A DNA stretch of 59,603 bases from an uncultured Succinivibrio sp. (GTDB lineage: Bacteria > Pseudomonadota > Gammaproteobacteria > Enterobacterales > Succinivibrionaceae): contig CAAGAC010000090.1 in the NCBI GenBank assembly GCA_900767695.1, forward strand, positions 1 to 59,603, read 5' to 3'. Made by a program: the position numbers and the translations under genes. The notes beneath the pieces were generated by a model. It was not told the DNA's origin and made no database searches. It saw only the letters and a list, made by a program, of their open reading frames with translations. This document shows positions 24,394 through 32,947 of the stretch, in pieces. Position 1 is the stretch's first letter. The number at the start of each line of letters is the position of its first letter.

Positions 24394-25353
24394 ATGAGCA
24401 AGGGTCTGCTACTTGCCGGAGAGCCCATGGGGCTCCTCATCGCCCAGAGCGAAGGGCCGCTTGACAGCGTCAAGGGCTACAGCCTCGCCGTCGCCGGCGC
24501 CGAGTTCAACGTCGCCACCGGCTCCGCCCGCCTCGGGCACCCGACCGCCTACCTCACCAAGCTTGGCGACGATCCTTTCGGCAAGCTGATCTCGAGGACC
24601 TTGAACGAGAACGGCATCGACAACTCGCTGGTCATCTACACCAAGGAGCGCCGCACCGGCTTCATGCTCAAGAGCAAGGTCTCCAAGGGCGATCCGGAGA
24701 TCTTCTACTTCAGGGCAGGCTCGGCCGCCTCGACCCTCTCCGAGGAGGACGTCGAGAAGATTGACTTCTCCCGCTTTGGCTACCTCCACCTCACCGGCAT
24801 CCTCCCGGCGCTGTCGGACTCCACCCGCGCCGCAGTGAGGCTCATGCTCAAAAAGGCGCGCCAGGCCGGGCTCTTCGTGTCGTTCGACCCGAACCTGCGC
24901 CCGCAGCTGTGGCCTTCCCAGGAGGTCATGGTCTCCTACATCAACGATCTGGCCTCCAAGGCCGATCTGGTGCTCCCCGGCGAGGGCGAGGGCAAGATCC
25001 TCTGCGGCACCGCCGACGCGCACGAGATCAACGCCTTCTACAGGAAGCTCGGCGCCAAGTCCGTCTGCACCAAGTGCGGCCCCAGGGGGGTGTTGCTCCT
25101 TGAGGAGAATGGCAAGGAGACCATGGTTCCAGGCTTCATCATCGACAAGGTGGTGGACACCGTCGGCGCTGGCGACGGCTTTGCCGCAGGCGTCCTGACC
25201 GGCCTCATGGAGGGCCTGTCCCCGGTTGAGTGCGTCGAGCGCGGCAGCGCCATCGGCGCCATCCAGTGCACCTTCGTGGGCGACAACGAGGGCCTCCCGA
25301 CCAAGGAGCAGCTCGATAAGTTCATGAAGACCCACAAGCGCGTTCAGCTTTAA
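24394..25353 (+). CDS. kdgK: 2-dehydro-3-deoxygluconokinase
   Basis: A 319-residue PfkB/ribokinase-family kinase, best matched to KdgK, which phosphorylates 2-keto-3-deoxygluconate to KDPG. Family blocks: GAEFNVATGSARLGHPTAYLTKLGDDPFG (about 35-63), a substrate-binding region YFRAGSAASTL typical of KDG kinases, VSFDPNLRPQLWPS, and the catalytic/ATP motif DTVGAGDGFAAGVLTGL with the base Asp. The product is cleaved by the aldolase encoded 14 bp downstream. GGAGTGA about 6 nt before the ATG. Confidence 0.9.
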   Translation: MSKGLLLAGEPMGLLIAQSEGPLDSVKGYSLAVAGAEFNVATGSARLGHPTAYLTKLGDDPFGKLISRTLNENGIDNSLVIYTKERRTGFMLKSKVSKGDPEIFYFRAGSAASTLSEEDVEKIDFSRFGYLHLTGILPALSDSTRAAVRLMLKKARQAGLFVSFDPNLRPQLWPSQEVMVSYINDLASKADLVLPGEGEGKILCGTADAHEINAFYRKLGAKSVCTKCGPRGVLLLEENGKETMVPGFIIDKVVDTVGAGDGFAAGVLTGLMEGLSPVECVERGSAIGAIQCTFVGDNEGLPTKEQLDKFMKTHKRVQL

Positions 25354-25367
25354 AGGAGATTGAGCAG

Positions 25368-26012
25368 ATGACTTGGACTGGAAATATTTTCGACAAGATT
25401 GCCGAATACCGCATCGTCCCCCTCGTTACCCTGGATGATCCGAACGATGCCGTCCCTCTCGCCAAGGCCCTCGTGGCAGGCGGGATCCCGGTTGCCGAGG
25501 TGACCTTCAGGACCGACGCCGGCGGCGAGGCCATGGAGCGCATGGCGAGGGAGGTGCCGGAGATCATGGTCGGCGCGGGCACCGTCCACGACGTCGACCA
25601 CGCCATAGAGACGCAGAAGCGCGGCGGCAAGTTCGTCATCACCCCGGGCTTCAACCCCAAGGTGGTCGACTGGTGCCTGAAGCACGACATGCCGGTCTGC
25701 CCGGGCACCGTGACCCCGGCCGACCTCGAGCAGGCCCTCGACTTCGGCCTCAAGCTCGTCAAGTTCTTCCCGGCAGGCGCCTACGGCGGGACCAAGACCC
25801 TCAAGGCCCTGCAGGGCCCGTACGCCGCGCTGAAGTTCGTCCCCACCGGCGGGGTGAATCTCGACAACCTGCTTGAGTATCTGAGCCTCAAGAACGTCGC
25901 GGCCGCAGGAGGCAGCTTCGTTCCGCCGTCTGCCTGCGTCAAGGCCAAGGACTGGGCGGGCGTCACAGCGACTTGCCAGAAGATCTGCCAGATGGTAAAG
26001 AGCCTCGGCTGA
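25368..26012 (+). CDS. eda: KDPG/KHG aldolase
   Basis: A 214-residue class I aldolase that splits 2-keto-3-deoxy-6-phosphogluconate into pyruvate and glyceraldehyde-3-phosphate. Visible: the active-site Glu in VAEVTFRTDAG (about 43-53), VGAGTVHDVD, FVITPGFNPKVVDWC, and the Schiff-base lysine in GLKLVKFFPAGAYGG. Translationally close to kdgK (14 bp) and followed by a terminator, so kdgK-eda is a two-gene operon forming the end of the Entner-Doudoroff/uronate route. The dehydratase (edd) and uronate genes are not in this window. Confidence 0.95.
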   Translation: MTWTGNIFDKIAEYRIVPLVTLDDPNDAVPLAKALVAGGIPVAEVTFRTDAGGEAMERMAREVPEIMVGAGTVHDVDHAIETQKRGGKFVITPGFNPKVVDWCLKHDMPVCPGTVTPADLEQALDFGLKLVKFFPAGAYGGTKTLKALQGPYAALKFVPTGGVNLDNLLEYLSLKNVAAAGGSFVPPSACVKAKDWAGVTATCQKICQMVKSLG

Positions 26013-26031
26013 CGTAAGCCATGGTTCCTTC

Positions 26032-26066
26032 CAAGCCCCCGGCCCCTTCAGGGCGCCGGGGGCTTG
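26032..26066 (+). terminator. Terminator after eda
   Basis: Stem CAAGCCCCCGGC / GCCGGGGGCTTG with an 11-nt loop, followed by CTGTTTTC. Confidence 0.75.
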
Positions 26067-26180
26067 CTGTTTTCATGGAGCAGGGTAGAGTAGGGCATCG
26101 GCAGGCGCGGGGCTTGGCCCCGCATCTGCACCCATTCATTCAACCAGGGCAGATACTGCCCCAAGCCTAGGTGGACATTC

Positions 26181-26870
26181 ATGAGCACATGGCACGATGT
26201 CATCGGCCCCCTCAAGGACAAGGAGTACTTCAGGCAGGCCTGGTCCTACCAGCACGTGCGCCGCGCCCAGGGAATAAGCGTGTTCCCGCCCGAGGGCGAC
26301 GTCTTCAACGCCTTCAAGTACACACCCTGGGAGCAGGTCAAGGTGGTGATCCTGGGCCAGGATCCCTACCACGAGCGCGGCCAGGCCATGGGCCTGAGCT
26401 TCTCGGTTCCCCCTAAGATCCGCATCCCGCCCTCGCTCCTCAATATCTACAAGGAGCTCAAGAACGAGTACCCCTCCTTCCAGATCCCCGATCACGGCTG
26501 CCTCATCCCCTGGGCCCGCCAGGGCGTGCTGCTCCTGAACTCGACCCTGACGGTCGACGAGGGCAATGCCAACTCCCACAGCGGCAAGGGCTGGGAGGAG
26601 TTTACAGACGCGGTGGTCTCGGAGCTTTCGCAAAAGCGCGAGGGCCTCGTGTTCCTGCTCTGGGGCGCCTCGGCCGCGCGCAAGGGGCAGGGCATCGACG
26701 AGAAGCGCCATCTTATCCTCAAGTGCGCCCACCCAAGCCCGCTTTCGGCAAGCCGCGGGTTCTTCGGGTGCGGGCACTTCCGCAAGGCAAACGAGTACCT
26801 TGAGGCAACAAGGCGCGATCCCATCGACTGGCAGCTCCCGCTGCACCTGGACGGCGACGAGGAGCTCTGA
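26181..26870 (+). CDS. ung: Uracil-DNA glycosylase
   Basis: A 229-residue family 1 UDG that removes uracil from DNA. The catalytic-water motif VILGQDPYHERGQAMGLSFSVP (about 56-77) carries the active Asp; LLLNSTLTVDEG (about 117-128) and the C-terminal HPSPLSASRGFFGCGHF (catalytic His) complete the signature. Length is normal. Single gene between two terminators. The Shine-Dalgarno sequence is weak (AGGTGG). Confidence 0.97.
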   Translation: MSTWHDVIGPLKDKEYFRQAWSYQHVRRAQGISVFPPEGDVFNAFKYTPWEQVKVVILGQDPYHERGQAMGLSFSVPPKIRIPPSLLNIYKELKNEYPSFQIPDHGCLIPWARQGVLLLNSTLTVDEGNANSHSGKGWEEFTDAVVSELSQKREGLVFLLWGASAARKGQGIDEKRHLILKCAHPSPLSASRGFFGCGHFRKANEYLEATRRDPIDWQLPLHLDGDEEL

Positions 26871-26873
26871 CAG

Positions 26874-26902
26874 AAAAGGCAGGGCCTCAGGCCCTGCCTT
26901 TT
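26874..26902. terminator. Bidirectional terminator between ung and pseG
   Basis: Perfect stem AAAAGGCAGGGCC-TCA-GGCCCTGCCTTTT between convergent genes; it has A- and T-runs on the correct sides for both directions. Confidence 0.9.
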
Positions 26903-26935
26903 AAGTTCTGATCTCTTGTCCAGACGGCTGGGTGG

Positions 26936-27943
26936 TCAGATCCCCGCCATCTCAAGCAGGCCTCTTGCAACGAGGCTTATCCCATCGCCGCTTATCTCGC
27001 GCATCCCGGCATCCCTGTAGTCGTCAAGGCGCTCTGCAAGCGAGGCGAGCTTCTGCCTGAGGATCTCAGGCCTGCCCAGATCCTCAAGGCTGATGTCCTC
27101 GCCGCACTTTAAGCGCGCGACCAGCCTGTCCCCGCCCCTCTGGTTGTCGGCTATGACCGTGTTGAGCGCGGGAAGCCCCGCGCACATGCGCTCCTTGAAC
27201 ATCCCGCCGTAGGCGCCCATCGCCATGTCATTGCGGCTAAAGAGCTCGGCCACATGCGAGGTGCTTCTCAGGACCGCGATCCCGGGGATCCCGCCTGCCA
27301 GCTTCTCAAGCGCCTCGTGATCGGGGTTTGAGATCCCGCTGAGCACCGTGAAGTCGTACTGCTCGTAGAGCCGGCCCCCGATTATCGACCTTAGCGCGCG
27401 CATGCAGGCGTGGGCGGGATCGGCCCCGCCGTAGTTGACGAGCACCCTCAGTCTCGCGTGGGCGACGCGCCATTGCGCGACTCCCTTGAACTCGGGCCTT
27501 ATCAGCGAGTACAGCTCGCCGCATAGGAGCGCGCAAGAGGGCGGCACCTTGCCGCGGTACTCCGCCCCTGTCTTGAAGAATCCCGAGTCGGTGAGCAGAT
27601 CGCAGTCGTGCGCGCGCTCGAGATCGTCTATGACCGCGACATTGGCGAAGGCGCGCAGGGGCGACTCGAAGTCCTTTCCAAGGAAGTAGTGGTCAAAGAG
27701 CGCGAAGGCCGGGGAGATCTTCCAGACGAGGTCTGCAAGCCCCGTCGCGTCGCCTGCTTTGAAGTGGACGATGTCGCGGTACTCCGAGCACAGCGGCACC
27801 AGGCTCTTCTCAAGCGAGTCGGTGGCAAGCACGGGCTCAAGCCCTGCGTCTATAAGAGGATTCAGAAGCCCCTTGACGCGCATCAGGTGCCCGGTGCCTA
27901 TCTCGTGATCGGCCTTGAGCACCACGCAGAAGCGCTTATTCAA
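26936..27943 (-). CDS. pseG: UDP-2,4-diacetamido-2,4,6-trideoxy-beta-L-altropyranose hydrolase PseG
   Basis: A 335-residue GT-B-fold hydrolase that removes UDP in pseudaminic acid synthesis. The N-terminus reads CVVLKADHEIGTGHLMRVKGL, the PseG signature with catalytic His in GTGHLMR; further blocks are VAVIDDLERAHDCDLLTDSG, VLVNYGGADPAHA and GAYGGMFKERMCAGLPAL. The start is a TTG at 27943, overlapping the last 8 bases of pseF, with GGAG 8 nt upstream. The frame stays open further upstream, but that sequence is antisense-like Arg/Ser-rich and is not part of the protein. Last gene of the pse cluster. Confidence 0.88.
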   Translation of the reverse strand: MNKRFCVVLKADHEIGTGHLMRVKGLLNPLIDAGLEPVLATDSLEKSLVPLCSEYRDIVHFKAGDATGLADLVWKISPAFALFDHYFLGKDFESPLRAFANVAVIDDLERAHDCDLLTDSGFFKTGAEYRGKVPPSCALLCGELYSLIRPEFKGVAQWRVAHARLRVLVNYGGADPAHACMRALRSIIGGRLYEQYDFTVLSGISNPDHEALEKLAGGIPGIAVLRSTSHVAELFSRNDMAMGAYGGMFKERMCAGLPALNTVIADNQRGGDRLVARLKCGEDISLEDLGRPEILRQKLASLAERLDDYRDAGMREISGDGISLVARGLLEMAGI

Positions 27944-28634
27944 GGCCGAGCTCCCTGACCGCGCGGCACATGGCCTGGGCGTAGTTCCAGTCCTCCATGG
28001 TGTCGATGTCGATGACGCGGTGGCGCGGCATCTCGAAGCCGCGGCAGACGAGCCCCGGGGCCTGCGGCGTCTCAAGAAAGCGCCTTGAGTAGAAGTAGAA
28101 CATCCCGCAGTCCTGGTAGGCCGGGCGCAGATCCTGCGAGCGCCAGGACATGTACTGCGGCATCACCGGCACCGGGGTCCCGTCCTCGCTCATGTACTGC
28201 GCCCTCTGGATCGGGAAGGGGAACTCGCAGCAGGCGTAGAGGGTGTCGGCGCGGTCCTGCTCGAACTTGTCGCAGGCCTTTTTCAAATACTCAGGCGTGA
28301 GCAGCGGCGCCGTCGAGTAAATGCAGCAGGTCTCGTAGGCATCGAAGCCCGCCTCCCTCATCCTCTTGTAGGCGTCGCGCACCACCGCGAAGGTTCCGGT
28401 GTGGTCGTCTGCAAGATCCCTTGAGCGCATGAAGGGCACCTCGGCCCCGAACTTCCTTGCGATGCCAGCTATCTCCTCGTCATCAGTCGAGACGATGACG
28501 CGCGAGAAGAGCCCGCTCTCCTTGGCGGCGGCTATCGAGTAGGAGATGAGCGGGCGGCCGTTGAACTCCTTGATGTTCTTGCGGGGAATGCGCTTGGAGC
28601 CGCCGCGGGCGGGGATCACAGCCAGTCTTTGCAT
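27936..28634 (-). CDS. pseF: Pseudaminic acid cytidylyltransferase
   Basis: A 232-residue CMP-sugar synthetase that activates pseudaminic acid as CMP-Pse. The nucleotide-binding signature VIPARGGSKRIPRKNIKEFNGRPLISYSI occupies residues 5-33; VIVSTDDEEIAGIARKFGAEVPFMRS and the C-terminal HRVIDIDTMEDWNYAQAM are typical of PseF/NeuA-like enzymes. It overlaps pseG by 8 bases. The nearby PseB, PseC and PseG support PseF over NeuA. Confidence 0.92.
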   Translation of the reverse strand: MQRLAVIPARGGSKRIPRKNIKEFNGRPLISYSIAAAKESGLFSRVIVSTDDEEIAGIARKFGAEVPFMRSRDLADDHTGTFAVVRDAYKRMREAGFDAYETCCIYSTAPLLTPEYLKKACDKFEQDRADTLYACCEFPFPIQRAQYMSEDGTPVPVMPQYMSWRSQDLRPAYQDCGMFYFYSRRFLETPQAPGLVCRGFEMPRHRVIDIDTMEDWNYAQAMCRAVRELGLE

Positions 28635-28660
28635 CAGATGCCTCTTTGGAAAAAGATGGA

Positions 28661-28681
28661 GCGGGGCGCCGTGCGCCCCGC
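28661..28681 (-). terminator. Intercistronic hairpin pseC/pseF
   Basis: GCGGGGCGC-N3-GCGCCCCGC in the 58-bp gap between pseC and pseF. There is no immediate U-run on the minus strand, so it may lower rather than stop read-through. Confidence 0.45.
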
Positions 28682-28692
28682 CTGCGTATGAA

Positions 28693-29856
28693 TCAGCGCC
28701 CTTCGGCCGCGCTCATCAGCGAGGCCGCGCACAGCTGCTGCTGGAGGCGCGAGAGCGTGGGGTAGAGGGGGATCGAGAGGGTCTTCTCAAAGAACTCCTC
28801 GGCACCCGGGAGCGGGGCGTACCGCCCTGTGTCCCAGTAGTAGGGGTGGCGATAGATGGGCAGGTAGTGGACCTGGACGCCGATGTTCTTCGAGCGAAGC
28901 TCCCTGTAAACCTCGTCGCGCCTGCCGCCCTCGATGCGCACCTGGTAGAGGTGCCACGAGCTCTCATTGCCCTCGGTGTCGGGCTCGGGAAGGCCGATGC
29001 CCTCGGCGTCCTTTAAGAGCTCCTCGTAGACCTTCGCCTTGCGGCGGCGCAGCTCGAGGAGGACGTTCACGCGGCGCATCTGCGAGACCCCAAGCGAGGC
29101 CAGGAGATCGCACATGCGGTAGTTCCAGCCCAGATCCTGCATCTCGTAGTAGTAGGCGGGGCGGGACTGGTCGCGCAGGCGCTCCCTTTCATGGACAATG
29201 CCGTGGGAGCAGAGATCGCGCATCTTGCGCGCAAGGCTCTCGTCATTGGTCAGCGCCATGCCGCCTTCGGCGGTGGTGATGATCTTGACGGGATGGAAGC
29301 TGAGCACCGTGATGTCGGAGTACTCGCCGCATCCGGCCATCCTGCCGTTGAAGGTCGCGCCCAGGGCGTGGGCCGCGTCCTCGACCACCTTGAAGCCGTA
29401 GCGCATCGAGAGCTCGCGCAGGCGCTTCAGGTCCACGCAGCGGCCTGAGAGGTCCACCGCGACCACCGCCCTGGGAAGGCGGCCCTCGCCCTGCGCGCCG
29501 TCGAGCATCTGCTCGAGGCAGTCCATGTCCATGAGCCCGGTCCTAGGATCCACGTCCACGAACTCGACCTCGGCCCCGCACATGCGCGCGCAGTTGGCGC
29601 TTGCGGCAAAGCTGATGGCGCTCACGTAGACGATGTCGGAAGGACCCACGCCCAGGGCCATCATCGCCAGGTGCAGCGCGCTCGTGCAGGAGTTGCACGC
29701 GACGGCGTGGCCGGCGCCCGTGAAGGCGCAGACCGCGTCCTCGAACTCGCCTGCCTTGGGCCCGCAGGTGAGGTAGGGGGACATCAGGGTCTCGAGCACC
29801 GCGTCGCAGTCGGAGGCGTCGATGTTCTGGGTGCTGTAGGGGATGAAGGCGCTCAT
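28693..29856 (-). CDS. pseC: UDP-4-amino-4,6-dideoxy-N-acetyl-beta-L-altrosamine transaminase
   Basis: A 387-residue DegT/DnrJ/EryC1-type PLP aminotransferase. It adds the 4-amino group to the keto sugar made by PseB. Family blocks: PYLTCGPKAGEFEDAVCAFTGAGHAVACNSCTSALHLAMMALG (about 27-69), VEDAAHALGATFNG (PLP-contacting Asp) and the Schiff-base lysine in VLSFHPVKIITTAEGGMAL. Start ATG 29856 overlaps the pseB stop (ATGA), so the two are translationally coupled. Length is normal. Confidence 0.93.
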   Translation of the reverse strand: MSAFIPYSTQNIDASDCDAVLETLMSPYLTCGPKAGEFEDAVCAFTGAGHAVACNSCTSALHLAMMALGVGPSDIVYVSAISFAASANCARMCGAEVEFVDVDPRTGLMDMDCLEQMLDGAQGEGRLPRAVVAVDLSGRCVDLKRLRELSMRYGFKVVEDAAHALGATFNGRMAGCGEYSDITVLSFHPVKIITTAEGGMALTNDESLARKMRDLCSHGIVHERERLRDQSRPAYYYEMQDLGWNYRMCDLLASLGVSQMRRVNVLLELRRRKAKVYEELLKDAEGIGLPEPDTEGNESSWHLYQVRIEGGRRDEVYRELRSKNIGVQVHYLPIYRHPYYWDTGRYAPLPGAEEFFEKTLSIPLYPTLSRLQQQLCAASLMSAAEGR

Positions 29857-30890
29857 GACTGCTCGCAGACCTCGCGCAGCTGCTCGTCGGTCATGTAGAC
29901 CGGGTTGTCCTTCGAGTTGTACTCGAAGCCCTCGGCCACAGGATGCCCCTTCTCGCCAAGCCCGGTCTCCAGGTAGATCTTCTCGGGCACCATGAAGTAG
30001 GTCAGCGAGGGCTTGATGATGAAGAAGCGCTCGAACTCGATGATGTGGCCTGAGTCGTCGCGCGGGCACATGATCTCGTGGATCTTCTCGCCCGGGCGGA
30101 TGCCGATCTCCCTTACAGGGATCCGAGGGGCGATGATGCGCGCGAGATCGGCGATGCGTATGGAGGGGATCTTCGGGACGAAGGTCTCGCCGCCGTGCAT
30201 GCGCAACAGGGCGTGGAGCACGAAGTCGACGCCCTGATCGAGGGTGATCCAGAAGCGGGTCATCCTCGCGTCGGTGATGGGGATGTACCTCGCGCCCTCG
30301 TCGCGCAGCTTCTTGAACAGCGGGACCACGCTGCCGCGCGATCCCGAGACGTTGCCGTAGCGCACCACCGCGAAGCGGGTGGGACGGTCGCCCGAGAGGT
30401 TGTTCGCCGCCGTGAAGAGCTTGTCCGAGCACAGCTTGGTCGCCCCGTAGAGGTTGATGGGGTTGGCGGCCTTGTCGGTCGAGAGCGCCACGACCTTGGA
30501 TATGCCGTTGGCAAGCGCGCACTCGATGACGTTCTCCGCGCCCATCACGTTGGTCTTGATGCACTCCATCGGGTTGTACTCGGCGGCGGGCACCTGCTTG
30601 AGCGCTGCGGCGTGGATGATGACGTCGACCCCGCGGGTTGCCAGGCTCAGGCGGTCGCGGTCGCGCACGTCGCCGATGAAGAACCTCAGATGCTTCGAGT
30701 GCTCCTCGAAGCGCTGGGCCATCTCGTACTGCTTGAGCTCGTCGCGCGAGTAGATGATCACCTTCCTCGGCTCGTAGTTCTCAAGCACGGTCCTTACGAA
30801 GCGGTTCCCGAAGGATCCGGTGCCGCCGGTGACCAGGATGGTCTTGCCCTTGAGGTATTCTGCAATGCGGCTGTGCGCTGCGTCTTTCAT
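29853..30890 (-). CDS. pseB: UDP-N-acetylglucosamine 4,6-dehydratase (inverting)
   Basis: A 345-residue short-chain dehydrogenase of the PseB/FlaA1 type, first step of pseudaminic acid synthesis. Rossmann motif TGGTGSFGNRFV (about 20-31), NPMECIKTNVMGAENVI, STDKAANPINLYGATKLCSD with the Tyr-x-x-x-Lys pair, and RYGNVSGSRGSVVPLF. It lies 13 bp downstream of flrA and overlaps pseC by 4 bases, so the flagellar master regulator and sugar genes are probably co-transcribed. Confidence 0.94.
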   Translation of the reverse strand: MKDAAHSRIAEYLKGKTILVTGGTGSFGNRFVRTVLENYEPRKVIIYSRDELKQYEMAQRFEEHSKHLRFFIGDVRDRDRLSLATRGVDVIIHAAALKQVPAAEYNPMECIKTNVMGAENVIECALANGISKVVALSTDKAANPINLYGATKLCSDKLFTAANNLSGDRPTRFAVVRYGNVSGSRGSVVPLFKKLRDEGARYIPITDARMTRFWITLDQGVDFVLHALLRMHGGETFVPKIPSIRIADLARIIAPRIPVREIGIRPGEKIHEIMCPRDDSGHIIEFERFFIIKPSLTYFMVPEKIYLETGLGEKGHPVAEGFEYNSKDNPVYMTDEQLREVCEQS

Positions 30891-30903
30891 CTTGAAGCTC
30901 CTG

Positions 30904-32400
30904 TCATTCCGCGGCGGTGATGCCGTACTTCTTCATCTTTTCCACGAGCGTGGTGCGGCGCAGGCCCAGGATCTCCGAGGCCTTGGCCACCACGCCGCCG
31001 CTCTGGGCGAGCGCCTGGCGGATCATGCCGATCTCCATCTGCGCGACCATGTCCTTGAGGTTCACGCCCGCAGGGTCTAGCTGCGGGGCGAAGGCCCCGG
31101 CCATCTCGGTCTCGCCGGCGATGCGCGCCGGAGGCGCGCTCTTCCCGGCGATGAGGCCCGAGAGATCGTCGTCCCCGCCGTAGGAGGAGAAGGCGTCGAG
31201 CAGCGCCTCGCGCTCGTCGGCCTCGCTTCCGCGCTCGGCCTCCCCGCGGTAGGCAGGCGGGAGATCCCCCTTGTCCACGATCTCGTTGGGGTGGAGGATG
31301 AGCAGGCGCTCGACGAGGTTTGAAAGCTCGCGCACGTTCCCCTTCCAGGGGTTCTGCATTAGTGTTTCGACCGCTTCCTGCGTGAACTTTATCGAGCAGT
31401 GCTCCTGGGCCCCGTACTTCTGCACCAGGGACTGGAGCAGGAGCGGGATGTCGTCGGCGCGCTCGCGCAGGGGCGGGGTGCTTATGGGGAAGACGTTGAG
31501 GCGGTAGTAGAGGTCCTGCCTGAAGGTGCCGTCCTCGACCATCTTCTCGAGATCCTGGTGGGTCGCGGCGATGATCCTGACGTCGGCGCTGATGAGCTTG
31601 TTCGAGCCCACGCGCGAGAACTGGCGCTCCTGGAGCACGCGCAGGAGCTTGACCTGCATGGCAAGGGGCATGTCGCCTATCTCGTCTAGAAACAGCGTGC
31701 CGCCCTGGGCAAGCTCGAAGCGGCCCTCGTGCGAGGTGAAGGCGCCGGTGAAGGCCCCCTTCTCGTGCCCGAAGAGCTCGGACTCCAGGAGCTCGCCCGG
31801 GATGGCGCCGCAGTTGACCGGCACGAAGGCCTTGTCGCGGCGCTTGGAAAGCTCGTGGATGGCGCGGGCGACCACTTCCTTGCCCGTGCCCGACTCGCCG
31901 AGCACCAGCACTGTGGCGTCGGTGGGCGCGACCTGCTCGATGAGCCCGCGCACTGCCGAGATGGCCTTGCCCCTGCCTCGCAGCGCGCGCATGAGGTAGT
32001 GCTCGCTCTCGCCTGCCGCGGCGCGGCGGCGCCTCAGGGTCTTCATGGTGTCGAAGGACTGGCAGAAGTGCAATAGCGAGACGATGTCGTCGTAGACGAG
32101 CGAGCCGTTGAGCTGGCCCATGTAGTTCGAGGCCGTGGCGATCTTCTCGTCGGCAGGGTCCTTCAGGAACACGAAGGGCGTTCCCGAGTGCTTCGCGACG
32201 AGCGCCGCGGGATCTGCCAGGCCGCCGAGGTTGCCGACGAACACGGCGTCGGCGTCCTGATCCTCGGAGTCGAAATAGGACAGGCAGTCCGAAAGCTCGC
32301 CGCTCTGGCAGCGGTAGCCCAGGAATGAAAGGATGGTCTCAAGCGGGGATCTCACCGCCTGATCCTGCTCGAGGATCAGGAGGTTTCCTGATGATTGCAT
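30904..32400 (-). CDS. flrA: Sigma-54-dependent flagellar master regulator FlrA/FleQ
   Basis: A 498-residue enhancer-binding protein. The N-terminal FleQ/receiver-like domain (1 to about 120) is degenerate. The AAA+ domain (about 135-370) has Walker A GESGTGKEV, the sigma-54-contacting loop EKGAFTGAF, Walker B GGTLFLDEIGDMP and the arginine-finger region. The C-terminal Fis-type helix-turn-helix ends LRRTTLVEKMKKYGI, which is characteristic of FlrA/FleQ. It should activate sigma-54 promoters of middle flagellar genes; one lies in this window upstream of flgJ. The ATG at 32400 is preferred over 32427 because TTGGAG lies 9 nt upstream. A perfect hairpin (32428-32446) sits just before the gene. 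Confidence 0.9.
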   Translation of the reverse strand: MQSSGNLLILEQDQAVRSPLETILSFLGYRCQSGELSDCLSYFDSEDQDADAVFVGNLGGLADPAALVAKHSGTPFVFLKDPADEKIATASNYMGQLNGSLVYDDIVSLLHFCQSFDTMKTLRRRRAAAGESEHYLMRALRGRGKAISAVRGLIEQVAPTDATVLVLGESGTGKEVVARAIHELSKRRDKAFVPVNCGAIPGELLESELFGHEKGAFTGAFTSHEGRFELAQGGTLFLDEIGDMPLAMQVKLLRVLQERQFSRVGSNKLISADVRIIAATHQDLEKMVEDGTFRQDLYYRLNVFPISTPPLRERADDIPLLLQSLVQKYGAQEHCSIKFTQEAVETLMQNPWKGNVRELSNLVERLLILHPNEIVDKGDLPPAYRGEAERGSEADEREALLDAFSSYGGDDDLSGLIAGKSAPPARIAGETEMAGAFAPQLDPAGVNLKDMVAQMEIGMIRQALAQSGGVVAKASEILGLRRTTLVEKMKKYGITAAE

Positions 32401-32427
32401 GCTCAGGTTCTCCAAGAGTGATGTCAT

Positions 32428-32446
32428 GCGGGGATTTTATCCCCGC
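32428..32446. promoter_or_regulatory. Perfect hairpin upstream of flrA
   Basis: GCGGGGAT-TTT-ATCCCCGC, an 8-bp stem ending 27 bases before the chosen flrA start; it would lie in the 5' leader. It could control translation or be an operator. Confidence 0.4.
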
Positions 32447-32947
32447 CAGCGAGAGCATGGCAAATCTTTGACGGCGTCAAATTTTCGGAAACATGCCGCC
32501 GATCCCACAACTGCGGGCCTTGTTGCGCAGTTGCGCGGCCTTGAGGGGTGCGCGCCAGGCGTTGCGGCAGCCTGGCCAAAACGCAAGGCAAACGTTTTCG
32601 GCAAGAGCGCCCCAAGCGGCATTGAGACTCCATGAAACTTGCTCTGGCAAGGATCTGCGCACAGGCGCAAATTGCGTGCAAAACGCAACACAAACGTTTG
32701 TCAAAAATTGACATATAAAACCCTTCCAGAATGGAAGACGACTTAATCTGACATTTTGTAAATATTTTTGTATATCAAAATATTGATATTCAAAATCACG
32801 GCAATTAGCTAAAATTGCAAGACCGATCACCTTGCTCAATCGTTTGAGGTCATAAACTAAAAACACGATTTAGCCATTACAAACTGCGCCTCCCCTGGCG
32901 CACGGGGCCCCAAGGTGGGGCCGCGCCGGGAGGATCTGGAGATCAAG
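32447..32947. other. Regulatory gap between flrA and the transketolase operon
   Basis: About 500 bp with no supportable gene between divergent operons. It holds two LacI-type operators 102 bp apart (listed separately), a TTGACA hexamer (32709-32714) and, further on, an AT-rich stretch with the inverted repeat ATATCAA-AATA-TTGATAT (32772-32789). The AT-rich part is probably the promoter zone of the downstream operon. Confidence 0.5.
32578..32701. promoter_or_regulatory. Twin LacI-type operators upstream of the transketolase/TRAP operon
   Basis: Two copies of a 20-nt sequence, 18 of 20 bases identical, at 32578-32597 and 32680-32699. Each ends in CAAACGTTT; the second is part of the perfect palindrome ACAAACGTTTGT (32690-32701). 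Their centres are about 102 bp apart, close to a whole number of helical turns (10), which suits repression by DNA looping. The AAACGTTT core is shared with the galM operator. Confidence 0.65.

Noticed and set aside
28693..30564. A long frame that would give PseC a 230-residue N-terminal extension
   Set aside because: The extension is read out of frame through pseB and is Arg/His-rich nonsense; the true start is the ATG at 29856 overlapping the pseB stop.
32428..32866. Several short frames in the gap between flrA and the transketolase genes
   Set aside because: They overlap one another on both strands, lack ribosome sites and cover operator repeats; the region looks regulatory.
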